Source: Planctomycetota bacterium (GTDB lineage Bacteria > Planctomycetota > Phycisphaerae > WQYP01). From it: 6,223 bases of DNA. The position numbers were made by a program, and so were the translations under genes. This document shows, piece by piece, positions 3,405 through 6,223 of the stretch; position 1 is the first letter of the stretch; each line of letters opens with the position of its first letter. The notes under the pieces are model-generated. The model was given only the letters and a program-made list of their open reading frames with translations, was not told where the DNA came from and did not search any database. Location: the NCBI GenBank assembly GCA_021828935.1, contig JAJZCU010000140.1:1-6223 (forward strand), in the 5' to 3' direction.

Positions 3405-6223
3405 TTACGCGGCCTCGGGCGGCGGCAGGGCTTTGGCGGCGGCGAACATCCCTTCGGACCGCACAACATATTGATTGACCAATTCCGGGGAAACGGCGCG
3501 CCACAACAGAAATTGCTTTCGCACCTCCACTAAAAATGGCCGATTCAGACGCAGCCACGTTGCCGGGTTGCCGGCCTCGCGCTTCAGCGTAAGCCGCACC
3601 TCAAATACGTTTTTCTGCGCCGTGGGGTAAATGGCCAGCCAAAAGTGCTGAATCACGCCCAGATCATATGGCGCCAGCCACACCCGGCAGCTTAAGCCGC
3701 GGATGTCGCCGCCAATGGTTTCGCCCCCGTTATTTGTCTGAAGCGTTCCGGCGTTCTGAAACGATTCAATTTGATCGGCGGTGAAGCGGCCGGAACCGGC
3801 CTGCGTGGTGGAGGTGAAATACTCATCAAGAAATGCGCAGACGCCGCGCGCTGCCGTGGCGTTCACGGTGAACGGCAGGTCCACCTGTAAAATATCGCCA
3901 TCGGGGGCGGGCAGTTTCCATTCGCGCTGCAGCGACGGGGCGGCGACGCGGCTGGCGGTGCGCGCCGGCCACAGGGCGGACGCCATTACCAAACCCAGCA
4001 CCAGGCCCATGGTGGCAATGGCGCCCAGCGATGAATAATTCAAACTTACGCCCGGCAGCAGATGGGTGTGACTTAGAAACGTGGCGATGCCCTGTCCGAA
4101 TATGTAGCCGAACACCACGCCCAGAGTTCCCAGTGCGGCGGCCTCCGCCAAAAACAGGGCGCCGACATGCCCCGGCGCCAGCCCAAGAGACGTATAAACA
4201 TGTATTTCTCTTTCGCGCTCGGATACGGCGCCCAGCATCGTGTTTAACACGATCACGGCGGCGATGGCCATGGGCACAATCACCGTGCTTAAGTTATCAA
4301 GACTGGAGCCCGGCGAGGCGTCATACAGCCGCGAATGCCGGCCATTGCTGGCCACCACCGAAAAGGCCGACCGCCGCGCCAGATTAATGGCCGCCGCCGT
4401 GACTTCGGCCGGCGTTTTATGCGCATTGGGCAACACCATGATCGACGCCAGATTTCCGCCCAGCCGCCGGGCCACGCGTTCGGGCACGATGGCCACCTGC
4501 CAGGGCTTGAGGTACTGCAGCACCGGTTCGCGGGTTTGGTTGGTGCGGTGCTGGCCGCCGGTGGGCTGCGCAACGGCTGCATTGGCCGTTGAATCCACCG
4601 GAAACAGCGGGGCGCCGTCAAGGGCCCGCAGCGGAATGTGATGATCGTTAAAAAAACCGGCGATGCGCAGGCGCTGCCCGTCGACGCGCACCAGTTGGTT
4701 CACATGAAATGGCTGGTTTTCAAGAGAATTGGGCAGAAAGCAGACCATCTGCCCCGCCGCCAGCCGCTGCCAGCCCGGCAGCCACGCGGCCATCTGACCG
4801 CCGGGCGGGCGCTGAAACAGCGCCTCCGTGCTTTGCAGACCCAACAGGGCGTTGAGCAGCGCCCCGGGCGCCTTGGCGCTGGCGTGGACGGGCCGAATCG
4901 GCAAGTTTAATAATGAACGGGGGCTGGAGGAACTAAACCAGTACCGGCATGCGATGGCGCCATGCCGCCCCGCCGCCTGCCGCGCCATGGCGATGGCGGC
5001 CGTGGGCAATTGCCGCCAGCCGATGCGGCGGATCATGATGCCTTCCGGCGGATGACGCGGGGCGCGGCTGAGACGGTAGGGCCGCAGATGCATCGACTGC
5101 CGCACGCTGGTAAAGCACAGCAGAGTAAATGTTAACAATACGAGGGTCAACAGCGTCAGGGTGGTGCGGGCTCCGCGGCGGCGCATGTTGGAAAGGCCCA
5201 GACGCAACGCCGCGCCCAGCACCGCCCCGCGCTTTACATTCACCGAATGCGAACCGCTGGTGGCCCCGCGCAGCCGGGCGATTTCCTCTTCAAATTTGCC
5301 CCAGAGAATATAGATGACCACCACGGATAAAATAAGGATCAAAAACGCCAGCAGAATCATCAGCGGCGCGCTGGTGATGCGGAACGCCGGATGAAAACTG
5401 GCCAGCACGCCGGTCATGATCAAAAAAATCACGCCAAAACCCGTCATCTGCCGGTAGACATTGGGCGACCCCAGCACCAGGCGTTCCAGAAAATATGAAA
5501 ATGGAATCACGCCCAGCAGCAGAAAAATAACGCCGTAAACAATGCTGTCGGCGGTGGAAATAAGGTGGTGATACACCTGCGCCTGAAGGCTCCATGCGGC
5601 GTTGGCGCCGGCCATCCAGTCCAGATAATCCCGCTTCTTTTTCGCCGCCGCCGCTTGGCGCATGATGCGGGCCGCCCGGATATTCAGCCGGTCAATGAGG
5701 TTGCTTTTAATGCCAAATTTGGCCAGCGTGGCGCGGCGACTGTCGTCGATGGCCCGCAGGTCGCGATCCGCGCGCCAGATCGGCGGGCCCAGGGCGGCGC
5801 GGCGCTTCGAGGTAAAGCCGGTTCCCAGCGGATGGGCGGCGTCGGCGTTGATTAATATCATGCGGTTGGCGATCAGGCCCTTGGAGACCAGCGCCTGCCA
5901 CCGTAACGCCGGCCGGACAAACGCGCTGGCCAGGCCGTGGCTGTAGTAGACATTGGCGTAGCGGGCGGCGCCCTGGCGGTTGAAATTCAGGATTTGCACG
6001 CTGTTAAGATATTGCAGATAACGCGGGTCAAACAAGTCCATTAAGTCCAGTTCGCGGGCGCTAAAGACCATGGCCCGCGCCGGGCGGGAGGCGTCGGGGT
6101 TGTAAAACCCGCGGATCACGCTGGAGGCCGAGCCTTCCGGCGGATGCACCAGCGCCGCCACCGGCCGGTCATATTTGTTAAACCGGAAGGCCTGCAGATA
6201 AAATTCATCCTGACCGTCTCCAC
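3405..6223 (-). CDS. FtsX/MacB-type ABC transporter permease, large, 5' end missing
   Basis: The frame is open from the right edge (first whole codon 6221-6219) to TAA at 3407-3405, giving 938 visible codons; the true start is outside, and the in-frame GTG at 6161 is internal. Numbering from the edge: residues 1-220 are largely soluble with basic helices near 170-200. Three helices follow (about 225-247, 257-276, 285-308). RLGLSNMRRRGARTTLT (about 340-356) leads into the first FtsX helix (355-372), as in MacB-like permeases. A large extracytoplasmic domain (about 375-640) follows, then three FtsX helices (about 645-665, 688-710, 731-751). The VSEREREIHVYTSLGL segment (about 666-681) is the conserved cytoplasmic FtsX loop. 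A C-terminal soluble domain of about 165 residues begins at SLQREWKLPAPDGD. Such permeases work with a separate ATPase, usually on lipoproteins, peptides or cell-envelope processes. No ATPase gene is in view. The substrate is unknown. Confidence 0.92.
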   Translation of the reverse strand, partial: GDGQDEFYLQAFRFNKYDRPVAALVHPPEGSASSVIRGFYNPDASRPARAMVFSARELDLMDLFDPRYLQYLNSVQILNFNRQGAARYANVYYSHGLASAFVRPALRWQALVSKGLIANRMILINADAAHPLGTGFTSKRRAALGPPIWRADRDLRAIDDSRRATLAKFGIKSNLIDRLNIRAARIMRQAAAAKKKRDYLDWMAGANAAWSLQAQVYHHLISTADSIVYGVIFLLLGVIPFSYFLERLVLGSPNVYRQMTGFGVIFLIMTGVLASFHPAFRITSAPLMILLAFLILILSVVVIYILWGKFEEEIARLRGATSGSHSVNVKRGAVLGAALRLGLSNMRRRGARTTLTLLTLVLLTFTLLCFTSVRQSMHLRPYRLSRAPRHPPEGIMIRRIGWRQLPTAAIAMARQAAGRHGAIACRYWFSSSSPRSLLNLPIRPVHASAKAPGALLNALLGLQSTEALFQRPPGGQMAAWLPGWQRLAAGQMVCFLPNSLENQPFHVNQLVRVDGQRLRIAGFFNDHHIPLRALDGAPLFPVDSTANAAVAQPTGGQHRTNQTREPVLQYLKPWQVAIVPERVARRLGGNLASIMVLPNAHKTPAEVTAAAINLARRSAFSVVASNGRHSRLYDASPGSSLDNLSTVIVPMAIAAVIVLNTMLGAVSEREREIHVYTSLGLAPGHVGALFLAEAAALGTLGVVFGYIFGQGIATFLSHTHLLPGVSLNYSSLGAIATMGLVLGLVMASALWPARTASRVAAPSLQREWKLPAPDGDILQVDLPFTVNATAARGVCAFLDEYFTSTTQAGSGRFTADQIESFQNAGTLQTNNGGETIGGDIRGLSCRVWLAPYDLGVIQHFWLAIYPTAQKNVFEVRLTLKREAGNPATWLRLNRPFLVEVRKQFLLWRAVSPELVNQYVVRSEGMFAAAKALPPPEAA

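Noticed and set aside
3289..3474. Plus-strand 61-codon open frame from a GTG
   Set aside because: It overlaps the 3' end of the permease gene in antisense and is glycine/arginine-rich as expected of a shadow of GC-rich coding DNA.
3136..3558. Minus-strand 140-codon frame across the permease end and intergenic gap
   Set aside because: It overlaps the permease and the 118-aa gene in another frame; its product is arginine/alanine-rich without hydrophobic or domain structure.
1..6223. CRISPR arrays, tRNA or rRNA genes, insertion sequences
   Set aside because: I saw no regularly spaced repeats, no cloverleaf-like sequence and no transposase-like frame.

Overview
All four protein-coding genes that I can support lie on the minus strand, and all four products are membrane proteins. 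The window is about 6.2 kb of GC-rich bacterial DNA. The two large proteins are of kinds I associate with Planctomycetota and related bacteria: an OPT-like 'peptide transporter', and a giant FtsX/MacB-type permease with extra domains at both ends. Poor Shine-Dalgarno matches fit that assignment, but it is inferred from protein style and no marker gene is present.

Right to left, in transcription order. Positions 6223-3405 hold the C-terminal 938 codons of the FtsX-like permease; its 5' end lies outside the window. After a 214-base gap come two small genes of unknown function. The first (3190-2834, 118 codons) encodes a two-helix membrane protein with a coiled-coil tail. The second (2831-2229, 200 codons) encodes a membrane protein with a helix near each end. 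They are separated by only two bases and are almost certainly co-transcribed; a short hairpin with a T-run at 2083-2060 is a plausible terminator. A gene-poor stretch (2228-1705) follows, with several hairpins, a promoter candidate reading toward the last gene and an orphan Shine-Dalgarno-like octamer. Positions 1704-1 hold the 5' 568 codons of a polytopic transporter. It starts at ATG 1704 and is open to the window edge.

The clearest anomaly is at the left edge. Bases 1-65 are an exact reverse complement of bases 251-315, inside the transporter gene. The last ~21 visible codons of that gene are therefore a backwards copy of its own coding sequence. I read this as a probable fold-back chimera at a sequence end, less likely a real rearrangement. 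The transporter's visible C-terminus should not be trusted past about residue 547.

The best candidate for something undescribed is the pair of small membrane proteins. They differ in codon use from the transporter gene and have no recognised function. I see no catalytic motif in them and do not claim a defence or signalling role.
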